Assembly: GCF_003265305.2 (NCBI RefSeq)
Contig: NZ_CP033459.1
Span: forward strand, 1,488,001 to 1,552,000
Reading direction: 5' to 3'
DNA: 64,000 nucleotides
Source: Pseudoprevotella muciniphila
Lineage (GTDB): Bacteria > Bacteroidota > Bacteroidia > Bacteroidales > Bacteroidaceae
A program made the translations under genes and the position numbers. The notes beneath the pieces were generated by a model. The model worked only from the letters and a program-made list of their open reading frames with translations, did no database searches and was not told the origin of the DNA. Positions 8,270 through 16,273 of the stretch are shown piece by piece. How positions within the stretch are numbered: position 1 is the first letter of the stretch; each line of letters opens with the position of its first letter.

Positions 8270-9137
8270 ATTCTGCGTCGCTCTTGCTGTATGTGTCGCC
8301 AAGGTCCATGTTGCCTGTCTGCAAACCGAGTTTCAGCCATTTCATGCGCTGCGCACTTGTGCCGTGCGTGAAACTTTCCGGCTGTACACGGCCCTGCGCT
8401 TTCTGCTGCAGATAGTTGTCGCCGATTTTATGAGCGCAGTCGATGGCTTCCTCCAAGTCACCTTCTTCAAGCGAATTGTGCAGGCTCTGTTCGTGATGGC
8501 CCCACACGCCGGCATAGAAGTCTGCCTGGAGTTCGATGCGCACGCTGACCTTATTCGCGTCCACCTTGTTCATGCGCTGCATGTCGGCATGCTTTTCACT
8601 GAGTGTGCCGAGGAGATGCTCCACATGGTGCCCCACTTCGTGTGCAATGACGTAGGCGTATGCAAAGTCGCCGTCAGCACCGAGTTGCTGTTTCATCTGC
8701 GAGAAGAAAGAGAGGTCGATGTAGAGACATTCGTCGCCGGAGCAATAGAAGGGGCCCACTGCTGCCGTGGCGCCGCCGCAAGCGGATTGCACACTACCCG
8801 TAAACAGCACCAGTTTCGGCGGGGTATAAGTCAAGCCCCTCTTTTTAAACTCTTTCTCCCATACGTCCTCCGTGCTGGCAAGCACCTGCTTTGAAAACTT
8901 TGCAAGTTGCTGTTCCTCTTCGGTGAACTGCTGCGGATTGACTTCCTGTGTTGGACTTCCCAACTGGCTGAGATCTATTTGCTGCAGGGCTGCTGTAGGG
9001 TCACCACCCGAAAACAGAGCAAACAAAACACCAATTATTACCGCTCCGATGCCACCACAGGCAAGAAGGCCACCCGATGCGCGACGCCCGCGACGGTCTT
9101 CCACATTTGTACTTTCACGTCTTCCTGTAAGTTTCAT
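8265..9137 (-). CDS. Membrane-anchored neutral zinc metallopeptidase (YpfJ family)
   Basis: Residues 1-22 are basic and cytoplasmic, and one membrane segment follows at about 24-44 (GGIGAVIIGVLFALFSGG). The rest is an extracytoplasmic domain with the zinc motif HEVGHH near residue 166 and the family stretches CGGATAAVGPFYCSGDE and ELQADFYAGVWGHH; the second contains the third zinc-ligand region. The length of 290 matches the putative neutral zinc metallopeptidase family. Substrate unknown. The gene is driven by the TTTG-N20-TAACTTTG promoter at 9157-9188, which is tandemly repeated upstream. Confidence 0.88.
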   Translation of the reverse strand: MKLTGRRESTNVEDRRGRRASGGLLACGGIGAVIIGVLFALFSGGDPTAALQQIDLSQLGSPTQEVNPQQFTEEEQQLAKFSKQVLASTEDVWEKEFKKRGLTYTPPKLVLFTGSVQSACGGATAAVGPFYCSGDECLYIDLSFFSQMKQQLGADGDFAYAYVIAHEVGHHVEHLLGTLSEKHADMQRMNKVDANKVSVRIELQADFYAGVWGHHEQSLHNSLEEGDLEEAIDCAHKIGDNYLQQKAQGRVQPESFTHGTSAQRMKWLKLGLQTGNMDLGDTYSKSDAEL

Positions 9138-9156
9138 AATTCTAAAATTTTGGGGT

Positions 9157-9188
9157 CAAAGTTACGTAAAGTCGAATGAAATGCCAAA
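9157..9188 (-). promoter_or_regulatory. Promoter of the zinc metallopeptidase gene
   Basis: On the minus strand, TTTG (9185-9188) is separated by 20 bp from TAACTTTG (9157-9164), a full match to the Bacteroidetes promoter consensus, about 20 bp before the start codon. Two further complete copies sit at 9230-9261 and 9303-9334 because the whole segment is repeated with a 73-bp period. Confidence 0.75.
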
Positions 9189-9360
9189 TTCATTTGAGTA
9201 TTTCTGAGACGCAGTAACTTCGGTGAAGCCAAAGTTACGTAAAGTCGAATGAAATGCCAAATTCATTTGAGTATTTCTGAGACGCAGTAACTTCGGTGAA
9301 GCCAAAGTTACGTAAAGTCGAATGAAATGCCAAATTCATTTGAGTATTTCTGAGACGCAG
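9158..9360. repeat. 73-bp tandem repeat, 2.8 copies, carrying promoters
   Basis: The units begin at 9158, 9231 and 9304 (AAAGTTACGTAAAGTCGAAT). The first two are identical over 73 bp and the third stops after 57 bp. Each unit contains a complete minus-strand promoter (TTTG-N20-TAACTTTG). The core is shared with the 69-bp array at 15923-16193. Confidence 0.9.
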
Positions 9361-9450
9361 CGGGTGTCAACAAGATTTGGAGTGCGCTGCCATGCAGAAA
9401 TCCTGCAAATCACACCAAATTTAAAAATAAAATATCAAACGCTCTGTCGC

Positions 9451-9837
9451 CTAAGGATACGCAGATATTTCCTTTACCACATCCCTGTCGGCGGGCAACC
9501 ACTCCACGCTGTCCAGATCGTCCTTCGTGAGCCATCGTGCCGCCTCGTGCTCTTTCAGTTTTAGGCACCCACTCTCCACGCGGCACAGGTAGCAATGCAT
9601 GGTCAGGTGGAACGCGGGGTAATCCCAATCTATTGTCTTCACGAAGCGCTCCACGACAATCCGCGTTTCCAGTTCCTCCCATATCTCGCGGCGGAGCGCC
9701 TCCTCGGGCGTTTCGCCCGCCTCCATCTTGCCTCCCGGGAACTCCCAGAAGTCCTTCCACTCGCCATAGCCCCGCTGTGTGGCAAGAATCTTATCTCCCT
9801 TATGGATTATCGCGGCTACTACTTCTATGCGTTTCAT
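9451..9837 (-). CDS. Nudix hydrolase, MutT-like
   Basis: A small pyrophosphohydrolase probably acting on oxidised or non-canonical nucleoside triphosphates (8-oxo-dGTP type). The Nudix box is complete: GGKMEAGETPEEALRREIWEELE matches GX5EX7REUXEE. The N-terminus MKRIEVVAAII and the 128-residue length fit the MutT/CTP-pyrophosphohydrolase group. The start overlaps the end of the DUF2075 gene by 4 bases, so both are on one transcript. The stretch 9361-9450 after its stop shows no gene. Confidence 0.88.
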   Translation of the reverse strand: MKRIEVVAAIIHKGDKILATQRGYGEWKDFWEFPGGKMEAGETPEEALRREIWEELETRIVVERFVKTIDWDYPAFHLTMHCYLCRVESGCLKLKEHEAARWLTKDDLDSVEWLPADRDVVKEISAYP

Positions 9838-11954
9838 AACTCTTTCAATCCGAGTGATTTCAAATACTCATAAGTTCCATCATAGAACTCTGGCAAGCGC
9901 GTTGGGTCTTCAGGGAATCCCTCTGGTGTAAGACGGCTATTGCCTTTAGGAATACAGATGATGATTCCCTGTCGAGCACGTGTTAGCAATACGCGATAAG
10001 CATTGAGCATGTACTTCTGATTCTCTTTGTTATTCTCAGGATTCCACTTATTCTTGCCGTTGAACTTATAAAAAAACCATTCCCCATCCACATATCGCAT
10101 ATCAGCATCCCAAAGCACACATGCATAGTCAAGTTCCAGGCCTTGAACCTGAATCTCAGTTGCAGCATCTTCCAAATAGTTGGAAGAACGGATATCTGTT
10201 TTGTCTTCAAGGAACCAATGCACAGCATTGTCTTCGTCTTGTGCAAGGATATGAACGGCCAACGGCTTGAAACGCGCAGCCACCTTGGTTACAAGAATGC
10301 CTGTCTGCTGAGTACCACGTGCTTGCTTTCTTAGCCAATTTCTTGCGGTATCCATACTACGGGTCAAAACAATCGGATATTTCCTGCTATCGACATCTTT
10401 GTAGAGTTCTGCGGCATCTGGGCGGAAAGCAAGCATTGACTGCACAAATGCAGAGAGCGTTTCCGCTCTAAAAGAACGAAGACTAACAGCAAGATGCAAA
10501 TCTTCAGCAAAGGTTACTTTATCGTTGTCCTGCAACAGTTCGTTTACACGCCCTTCAGCGTATTCAACATCCGTCAGTTTGTTTGAGATATAAACATACC
10601 AATGTTTAAACATAGAATTCAAGGCCTTAATCCACTCTGTGATACCTGCCTCACCTGTATTGATTTCCTGTCCACCTCCAACAAGGCAAACAATGACCGC
10701 CCAGTCTTCACGTTGATCAAGCGACCAAATCAAGAACTCTGCTTCCGACATCGGGAAATTAGGCACCTTAAGTTTGTTGCCGTATGTACCACCTCTTTTC
10801 AGATAGTTAGCTATGCGTTTGTGCGTCCAACTGCGCTGAGCTTCATCAAAGATAGCCACATGCTCCACTTCACCATAACCAGTATGCTCCAAATGAATAG
10901 CTTTCTCTGGATCAATCTCAACGATGCCATTCTCCACAGGATTCTTAATCTTAGCCAGCATGTTGTCACGATAGCGATGAATAATCTGAATGAATTCACT
11001 CACTTCTCGCCTTGAAGCAGAAAGAGTCTTACGTTCGCCTTTCGCTACACATTTCTTCTGATTATCACGAGCCAGCGCTTCAGTCAATACAGCCACAAGA
11101 GGTCCATTGCCAGACAAATAAACAGCACCATTCTCCTTATCCAACTCGCCATCTTTATAAGTTTGTTTAATAGCTACATCCAATCCAACCAGGGTTTTGC
11201 CCGCTCCTGGTACACCTGTCACAAAACAAATACTTTTCTTTTTTTGATTTTTACTTTGTTCAATAATCTGAAGGATGTAATTGATAGTTCGGTCAGTGGA
11301 AACCTTATCTGCTTCATGACGCGTGATATCCTCTACTGAATGATTCTCATAAAGAGCGCGAGCAGCCTCAATTATTGTAGGAGTAGGAGTATAAGGACTG
11401 ATAATCCAATTATCTATCGTTCCAGAGACTGAGGCATTCTCATTATTTATAACATTTATGATTAAGTCTTGAAGATGTTCTGCACCAGAAATTATAGGGT
11501 TGTAAATCTTGTCGTCATAAACAGACGGTTGGAATTCTGTAGTAGATGTCTCACGTCGCGTAGGAATCAGGATAGGCACAATAATTTTATCATGACTAAA
11601 ACGGTGGAAGTTTTTGAGGTCAAGCGCATAGTCCATTACTTGCTCAACATCAGCCTGTAAAGCATCTTTTTGCCCTACCTTAAATTCAAGACAGAAAATA
11701 ATACCCCGAAGCAATAGAACCACATCAACACGTTTGCCTAACCGAGGAATCTCATATTCAAAGATAACTTGAGCATCTTCCTCTTTCCAAGGAATAAGTG
11801 TCTGTTGTAAGATGTCTATTTCGCCCATCCAAGCCTCGTCTGTTGTCGTGAGCGCATCACCATGATAGTTGTTGTGAAGCGATCCCAATACTGACAGGCG
11901 TTCCTGCTCCAGAAAATCCTTAATACTGGCTATATATAAACATCTGTTCGCCAT
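9834..11954 (-). CDS. DUF2075 helicase-like protein with N-terminal PD-(D/E)XK-like motif
   Basis: The frame opens at a TTG (11990), but the ATG at 11954 (MANRCLYIAS) gives a better N-terminus and avoids overlap with the upstream gene; the protein is then 706 residues. D77 with E90-F91-K92 (KRVDVVLL then CLEFK) looks like a PD-(D/E)XK nuclease core. A P-loop TGVPGAGKTLVG follows near 247, and FDEAQRSW is a Walker-B/DEAQ-type motif. The C-terminal region has helicase-like motifs (GLELDYACVLWD, YRVLLTRARQG). DUF2075 proteins are predicted DNA/RNA helicases. A role in nucleic-acid processing or defence is inference. Base composition is somewhat more AT-rich than that of neighbouring genes. Confidence 0.75.
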   Translation of the reverse strand: MANRCLYIASIKDFLEQERLSVLGSLHNNYHGDALTTTDEAWMGEIDILQQTLIPWKEEDAQVIFEYEIPRLGKRVDVVLLLRGIIFCLEFKVGQKDALQADVEQVMDYALDLKNFHRFSHDKIIVPILIPTRRETSTTEFQPSVYDDKIYNPIISGAEHLQDLIINVINNENASVSGTIDNWIISPYTPTPTIIEAARALYENHSVEDITRHEADKVSTDRTINYILQIIEQSKNQKKKSICFVTGVPGAGKTLVGLDVAIKQTYKDGELDKENGAVYLSGNGPLVAVLTEALARDNQKKCVAKGERKTLSASRREVSEFIQIIHRYRDNMLAKIKNPVENGIVEIDPEKAIHLEHTGYGEVEHVAIFDEAQRSWTHKRIANYLKRGGTYGNKLKVPNFPMSEAEFLIWSLDQREDWAVIVCLVGGGQEINTGEAGITEWIKALNSMFKHWYVYISNKLTDVEYAEGRVNELLQDNDKVTFAEDLHLAVSLRSFRAETLSAFVQSMLAFRPDAAELYKDVDSRKYPIVLTRSMDTARNWLRKQARGTQQTGILVTKVAARFKPLAVHILAQDEDNAVHWFLEDKTDIRSSNYLEDAATEIQVQGLELDYACVLWDADMRYVDGEWFFYKFNGKNKWNPENNKENQKYMLNAYRVLLTRARQGIIICIPKGNSRLTPEGFPEDPTRLPEFYDGTYEYLKSLGLKEL

Positions 11955-11979
11955 GGAATATCTTTTTAGGGATGTTCCG

Positions 11980-12963
11980 TTATTTATCAATACTGACGAG
12001 TTCGTATTCGCGGCTGCCGAGTCCTATTTTCTCTGCCCATTCTATGGTGTGTATGCCGTGTTGTTTGTCGATACGGTTGAGTAGGTCGGTGGGGTCGTTT
12101 TTTGCTGTTACTTTCTGCCGGTTGATAATGTCGATGCATGCCTGGTCGAGTGCTACGGGGTCGGTGGATGCGAGTATGCCGTAGTCTTCGAGTTTCACAG
12201 GTGCGGGGTGGTCTACACAGTCGCAGTCGATGGACATGTTGTTCATCACGGAGATATAGATGATGCCCTTCTGTCGCTCGAAGTAGTTGACTACAGCCTG
12301 TGCGGCTGCTGCCATGGATTCGAGGAAGCCGTCCTGATTGCCGACGTACTCAGGTGTCCAGAGTTTGCCCATGTCGAGTTTTTCCATTTTTCCAGCTGAG
12401 TGGATGTATGCCTTTCCGTTCTTTGATGCACAGCCTATGGATAGGTTTTTGAGTGCACCTCCGTATCCGCCCATGGGGTGTCCCTTGAAGTGGCTCAGGA
12501 GCACCATGAAGTCGTAGTTTGCTATGTGGCCGCCCACGATGTCGTACTTGATGTTCGTCTGGTCGTTGACGGGTATGCGTATTTCGTCGTATTCGTCCAT
12601 GATGTCCACGGGGAAGTAATTGAGGAAGCCGTGGCGTTCTATCACTTTCCAGTGGTTGGCGGACGTGTTGCGCTCGTCCTTTTCGTTACCTGCTCCGCTG
12701 CCGTAGGCGGTGTTGCACTCGACGATGGTGCCGTCCACTTCAAACACGAGTTCCTTTATGAGTTCAGGCTTGAGGTAGTTGGGGTTGCTGCCTTCGCCCG
12801 TTGATATTTTCACTGCCACGCGACCTTCGGCTTTTACGCCCAGTGCCTTGTAGATCTTCACGAGTGCTTCGGGGCTGATGTCGCGGGTAACATATACTTT
12901 CGGTTGTGCCGCTGCTGTCATGGTTGCTGCCATCAGGCACAGCGCCGCTAATAGTTTTTTCAT
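11980..12963 (-). CDS. Exported DUF362 protein
   Basis: The N-terminus MKKLLAALCLMAATMTAAAQP is a signal peptide, so the protein is probably periplasmic or a surface protein. The body matches the DUF362 family as I know it: VAVKISTGEGSNPNYL, LLSHFKGHPMGGYGGALKN, IGCASKNGK and GILASTDPVALDQACID. Many DUF362 proteins carry ferredoxin-like 4Fe-4S motifs; none is visible here. Reaction unknown. The gene is 327 residues long and lies 25 bp upstream of the DUF2075 gene's ATG on the same strand, so co-transcription is possible. Confidence 0.8.
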   Translation of the reverse strand: MKKLLAALCLMAATMTAAAQPKVYVTRDISPEALVKIYKALGVKAEGRVAVKISTGEGSNPNYLKPELIKELVFEVDGTIVECNTAYGSGAGNEKDERNTSANHWKVIERHGFLNYFPVDIMDEYDEIRIPVNDQTNIKYDIVGGHIANYDFMVLLSHFKGHPMGGYGGALKNLSIGCASKNGKAYIHSAGKMEKLDMGKLWTPEYVGNQDGFLESMAAAAQAVVNYFERQKGIIYISVMNNMSIDCDCVDHPAPVKLEDYGILASTDPVALDQACIDIINRQKVTAKNDPTDLLNRIDKQHGIHTIEWAEKIGLGSREYELVSIDK

Positions 12964-13390
12964 GATACTTATGCTTGACTTGTTTGATTTTCTGGTTGAT
13001 TTTTGGCCTTGCTACTTCGGGTTTTTGCCATAACCTACCTAATTTATGCAAATTTGCATAAAATTATTGGATTATTTTCATTCTCCGGGGTGTTTTCTTG
13101 CGAAAGTGCAGGAAATAGTGGTTCCCTGGGCTGGAAGAGCCGTCTGTTATGATAGTTTCATGTCTATTTATGTAAAGTTCTCCATGAATTGCCATGTAAT
13201 GCCCCATGAATTTTCGTAAATATAAAGTGGCATAATCTCAAATTTTGTTTAGATTATGCCAAAGTATAGTGTTATTATTTTGCGCAATCCGATATTTTTA
13301 TTGACCTATAGCTCAAAAAATCACATTATATTTCTGAAAGTCACTAAAGGTCACTTTTGCTTCAAAAAGGTCACCTGAAGGTCACCCGCA
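12964..13390. other. Intergenic stretch with an 11-bp inverted repeat and AGGTCAC repeats
   Basis: There is no gene. TGGCATAATCT (13228-13238) is perfectly repeated in inverse at 13251-13261 with a 12-bp loop, which could be a protein-binding palindrome or a weak terminator. AGGTCAC occurs at 13348, 13368 and 13379. It lies between the 3' side of the tRNA gene and the DUF362 start. No att-like copy of the tRNA end was found. Confidence 0.5.
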
Positions 13391-13424
13391 AAAGAAAAAG
13401 CACCTACAAAATCTTTGTAAGTAC
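13391..13424 (-). terminator. Terminator of the tRNA gene
   Basis: On the minus strand, just past the tRNA, ACTTACAAA and TTTGTAGGT form a stem with loop GAT, followed by a T-rich tract (GCTTTTTCTTTT). This is an intrinsic terminator arrangement. Confidence 0.6.
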
Positions 13425-13437
13425 TTGATTTTCAGAG

Positions 13438-13511
13438 TGGACCAGGTAGGGCTTGAACCTACGACCTCCAGATTATGAGTCTGTTGCTCTAACCAACTGA
13501 GCTACAAGTCC
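13438..13511 (-). tRNA. tRNA with CAT anticodon (tRNA-Met, elongator type)
   Basis: The minus strand folds into a cloverleaf: acceptor GGACTTG with CTGGTCC, D arm GCTC/GAGC, anticodon stem around loop CTCATAA (anticodon CAT), and T arm GTAGG-TTCAAGC-CCTAC, ending in discriminator A. No 3' CCA is encoded. The CAT anticodon could in principle also be the lysidine-modified isoleucine tRNA. I favour elongator methionine, without proof. Confidence 0.85.
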
Positions 13512-13560
13512 GTCGTTTTCGGCATTTTCCCGAAAACGGTGCAAAGATAATGCTTTATTT

Positions 13561-13959
13561 TTAAATATTTGTGTATGCAGTGAAGATTTTATTTGCTATC
13601 TCCTGCATCTCCTCGGCAGGAAGGGTTAGTTTTTCCTTCCAGAAGTCGAGGTCATCCTCGCTTTTGAGGGGTGCGAGGTGGATGTGTGCGTGGTTCACTT
13701 CGAGTCCGAGCACTGTCATACCGACCTTCTTGCATGGGAAAACACTTTTGATTGCTGCTGCCACATCTTTTGCAAAAAGCATGATTTCGGCGAGTTCTTC
13801 GTCGGTAAGGTCGAAGAAGTAATCTACTTCGCGCTTAGGAATGACGAGAGTATGTCCGCGTGTGATGGGGTTGATGTCGAGAAATGCGTAGTACTTATCG
13901 TTCTCAGCGCATTTGTAGGAGGGTATTTCTCCTTTTACTATTCTACTGAAAAGTGTCAT
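13561..13959 (-). CDS. HIT-family nucleotide hydrolase
   Basis: The histidine triad appears as HAHIHLAPL near residue 90, with the family N-terminus FSRIVKGEIPSYKCAE and the segment GHTLVIPKREVDYFFDL. These are hallmarks of HIT proteins that split nucleoside phosphoramidates or dinucleoside polyphosphates. The length is 132 residues. It lies 16 bp downstream of greA on the same strand and is probably co-transcribed with it. The specific substrate cannot be told. Confidence 0.88.
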   Translation of the reverse strand: MTLFSRIVKGEIPSYKCAENDKYYAFLDINPITRGHTLVIPKREVDYFFDLTDEELAEIMLFAKDVAAAIKSVFPCKKVGMTVLGLEVNHAHIHLAPLKSEDDLDFWKEKLTLPAEEMQEIANKIFTAYTNI

Positions 13960-13975
13960 GATTTAGGAGTTTTTT

Positions 13976-14440
13976 TTAGATACTGATGCTCATGATTTCG
14001 AGTTGAACGCTGCCCTGTGGTATTTTTATGTCCACCACTTCGCCCACTTTGTGCCCCAGCAATCCTTGTGCTATAGGTGTTGTAGAACTGATTTTGCCTT
14101 CACGTAGGTTGGCTTCGCTTTCACTGACGATGGTGTACTTCATCAGTGTGTTGTTCTTCACGTTCTTGATTTCCACCGTTGAGAGAATCTGCACGATGTC
14201 GCCTTTGAGATGCGATGTGTCGAGTATTTTTGCAGATGCAACGGCAGCCTTGAGCTCGTTGATTTTCATTTCGAGCATAGCCTGCGCTTCTTTTGCGGCT
14301 TCATATTCACTATTTTCCGAGAGGTCGCCTTTATCGCGGGCTTCTGCTATAGCAGCCGATGCTGCAGGGCGATCCACCAGTTCCATTTGGCGGAGTTGGG
14401 CTACCATTTTATCATAGCCCTCTTTTGTCATGTATGCCAT
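13976..14440 (-). CDS. greA: Transcription elongation factor GreA
   Basis: It stimulates transcript cleavage in backtracked RNA polymerase. The N-terminal coiled coil carries the acidic tip (IAEARDKGDLSENSEYEAAKE, residues about 29-49), and the C-terminal FKBP-like domain ends with IAQGLLGHKVGEVVDI. Its 154 residues are normal. The start codon lies about 100 nt downstream of a strong promoter at 14542-14572, and an intrinsic-terminator-like hairpin lies between promoter and start. HIT follows in an apparent operon. Confidence 0.94.
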   Translation of the reverse strand: MAYMTKEGYDKMVAQLRQMELVDRPAASAAIAEARDKGDLSENSEYEAAKEAQAMLEMKINELKAAVASAKILDTSHLKGDIVQILSTVEIKNVKNNTLMKYTIVSESEANLREGKISSTTPIAQGLLGHKVGEVVDIKIPQGSVQLEIMSISI

Positions 14441-14471
14441 GATGTTCTTTTTTAGTATATTTTCGCAGCAG

Positions 14472-14511
14472 AAAAAAAACCGAAAGAATTCCCGTTCAAG
14501 GGAATCCTTTC
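14472..14511 (-). terminator. Terminator hairpin between greA promoter and greA start
   Basis: On the minus strand, GAAAGGATTCCC and GGGAATTCTTTC form a 12-bp stem with one mismatch, followed after two bases by eight T. It lies downstream of both the tyrS stop and the greA promoter, so it may end tyrS transcripts, attenuate greA, or both. Confidence 0.7.
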
Positions 14512-14541
14512 AATATCCATCTACTTTTTATTATTATGATG

Positions 14542-14572
14542 CAAAGTTAAGTCCTTTTTTCGACAGGACAAA
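14542..14572 (-). promoter_or_regulatory. Promoter of greA
   Basis: On the minus strand, TTTG (14569-14572), 19 bp, then TAACTTTG (14542-14549) match the Bacteroidetes consensus fully. The predicted leader before greA is about 95 nt and includes the terminator-like hairpin at 14472-14511. Confidence 0.7.
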
Positions 14573-14595
14573 ATTTTTGCAAATTTTTCCTATTT

Positions 14596-15891
14596 TTACT
14601 TCACGGTGATGAGGAAGTAGTTCTTCTTGCCACGTTGCACGAGGAGGTATTTGCCATCGAGGAGGTCTTTCTGCTCAATGACTTGGTCGAATGCAGCAAG
14701 TTTTTCTTTGTTTAGACTCACACCACCACCTTGCACGAGTTTGCGCATCTCGCCTTTTGAAGCGAAGCACTTTGTGGTTTCAGCGAAGAGATCTACTGCC
14801 TTCACACCGAGTGCTTGATCTTTGCTTACTTCAAATTGTGGCACACCATCGAACACTTGCAATAGTGTTTCCTCGTCCAGTTTCAAGAGATTATCTTTCG
14901 TTGCCTTTCCGAAGAGGATATTCGATGCCTCGATTGCCATTTCATAGTCTTCACGGCTATGCACCATGCAGGTTACTTCTTCTCCAAGTCGCTTTTGCAG
15001 TGTGCGGCGGCCCGGATCGGCACGATGTTCCTCGATGAGGGCGTTGATTTCTTCCTGTGGTAATGATGTGAAGATCTTGATGTAACGTTCCGCATCGTCA
15101 TCTGCCACATTGAGCCAGAACTGGTAGAAGCGGTAAGGTGTGGTGTAGCGGCGGTCGAGCCATACATTGCCTTGTTCGGTCTTACCGAACTTCTTGCCGT
15201 CGCTCTTCGTGATGAGCGGACAGGTCAGTGCGAATGCCTGCGCTTCGGTGCCGAGGGTGCGACGGATGAGTTCTGTACCCGTCGTGATGTTGCCCCACTG
15301 GTCCGAACCGCCCATCTGAAGTTTGCAGTTCTTCGTTTCGTAAAGGTGAAGGAAGTCGTAACCCTGCAAGAGTTGGTAACTGAATTCCGTGAACGACAGG
15401 CCATCGCTGGCTTCTCCATTGAGGCGGCGCTTCACGGAGTCCTTCGCCATCATGTAGTTCACCGTGATATGCTTGCCTATTTCGCGCACAAAGTCGAGGA
15501 AACCATAGTCCTTCATCCACTCGTAGTTATCCACGAGTTCTGCACCATTAGGCAGGTTGGTGTCAAAATCAAGAAACTTTGCCAACTGCTGCTTAATGCA
15601 AGCCTTGTTGTGTTCGAGTATCTCTGGTGTGAGCAGGTTACGTTCCTGACTCTTACCCGATGGGTCGCCTATCATACCTGTGGCACCACCCACGAGCGCA
15701 AGGGGCTTGTGGCCACAACGCTGGAAGTGGCGGAGCATCATCACCCCACAGAGGTGACCAATATGCAGTGAATCGGCTGTAGGATCTATGCCCAAATAAG
15801 CCGTAGTAAGTTCTTTTGAAAGTTGTTCTTCTGTGCCTGGCATCATCTGGTGAACCATGCCACGCCATTGTAGTTCTTCTACGAAATTCAT
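14596..15891 (-). CDS. tyrS: Tyrosyl-tRNA synthetase
   Basis: It charges tRNA-Tyr. The class I motifs are HIGH (in SLHIGHLCG, near residue 43) and the KMSKS-type loop KFGKTEQG; the C-terminal S4-like RNA-binding region ([13 protein letters not shown]) is present. The open frame reaches a TTG at 15924, but that codon lies inside the promoter, so the ATG at 15891 ([11 protein letters not shown]) is the start, giving 431 residues. Transcription starts just upstream from a promoter inside a 69-bp tandem repeat. Confidence 0.94.
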   Translation of the reverse strand: MNFVEELQWRGMVHQMMPGTEEQLSKELTTAYLGIDPTADSLHIGHLCGVMMLRHFQRCGHKPLALVGGATGMIGDPSGKSQERNLLTPEILEHNKACIKQQLAKFLDFDTNLPNGAELVDNYEWMKDYGFLDFVREIGKHITVNYMMAKDSVKRRLNGEASDGLSFTEFSYQLLQGYDFLHLYETKNCKLQMGGSDQWGNITTGTELIRRTLGTEAQAFALTCPLITKSDGKKFGKTEQGNVWLDRRYTTPYRFYQFWLNVADDDAERYIKIFTSLPQEEINALIEEHRADPGRRTLQKRLGEEVTCMVHSREDYEMAIEASNILFGKATKDNLLKLDEETLLQVFDGVPQFEVSKDQALGVKAVDLFAETTKCFASKGEMRKLVQGGGVSLNKEKLAAFDQVIEQKDLLDGKYLLVQRGKKNYFLITVK

Positions 15892-15921
15892 CGAATTTGT
15901 TGTTTTATTATTTTTCGGCTG

Positions 15922-15953
15922 CAAAGTTAGAGCAAGTCGAGCGAAATGCCAAA
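15922..15953 (-). promoter_or_regulatory. Promoter of tyrS
   Basis: On the minus strand, TTTG (15950-15953), 20 bp, then TAACTTTG (15922-15929), about 30 bp before the tyrS ATG. The farther copies in the array carry TAACTTTT instead, so only this proximal copy keeps the full -7 box. Confidence 0.75.
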
Positions 15954-16193
15954 TTTATTTGAGCATTTCCGAGACGCAGCCTAACTTATGAAAAGTTAGA
16001 GCAAGTCGAGCGAAATGCCAAATTTATCTGAGCATTTCCGAGGCGCAGCCTAACTTATGAAAAGTTAGAGCAAGTCGAGCGAAATGCCAAATTTATCTGA
16101 GCATTTCCGAGGCGCAGCCTAACTTATGAAAAGTTAGAGCAAGTCGAGCGAAATGCCAAATTTATCTGAGCATTTCCGAGACGTGCAAGAAAT
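15923..16193. repeat. 69-bp tandem repeat, four copies
   Basis: The units start at 15923, 15992, 16061 and 16130 (AAAGTTAGAGCAAGTCGAGC), with only occasional substitutions. The last unit stops at GAGACG (16193). The core matches the 73-bp repeat at 9158-9360. An inverted partial copy follows at 16190-16228 and forms the purF-like promoter. Confidence 0.9.
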
Positions 16194-16204
16194 ACTCAAA
16201 TAAA

Positions 16205-16236
16205 TTTGGCATTTCATTCGGCTTGCACTAATTTTG
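16205..16236 (+). promoter_or_regulatory. Promoter of the PurF-like gene, inverted copy of the repeat core
   Basis: TTTG (16205-16208), 20 bp, then TAATTTTG (16229-16236). The sequence from AAATACTCAAATAAATTTGG to CTTGCAC is the reverse complement of the repeat core upstream, so the same cassette faces both tyrS and this gene. Confidence 0.75.
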
Positions 16237-16273
16237 CGCTTTCTAAAACCGCTTTTATAAAAGACGAAAAGAC

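Noticed and set aside
13385-13437. Attachment site at the tRNA 3' end
   Set aside because: No integrase and no duplicate of the tRNA end were seen nearby.
9158-16193. Tandem arrays as CRISPR
   Set aside because: The copies are contiguous with no unique spacers, and no cas genes are present.
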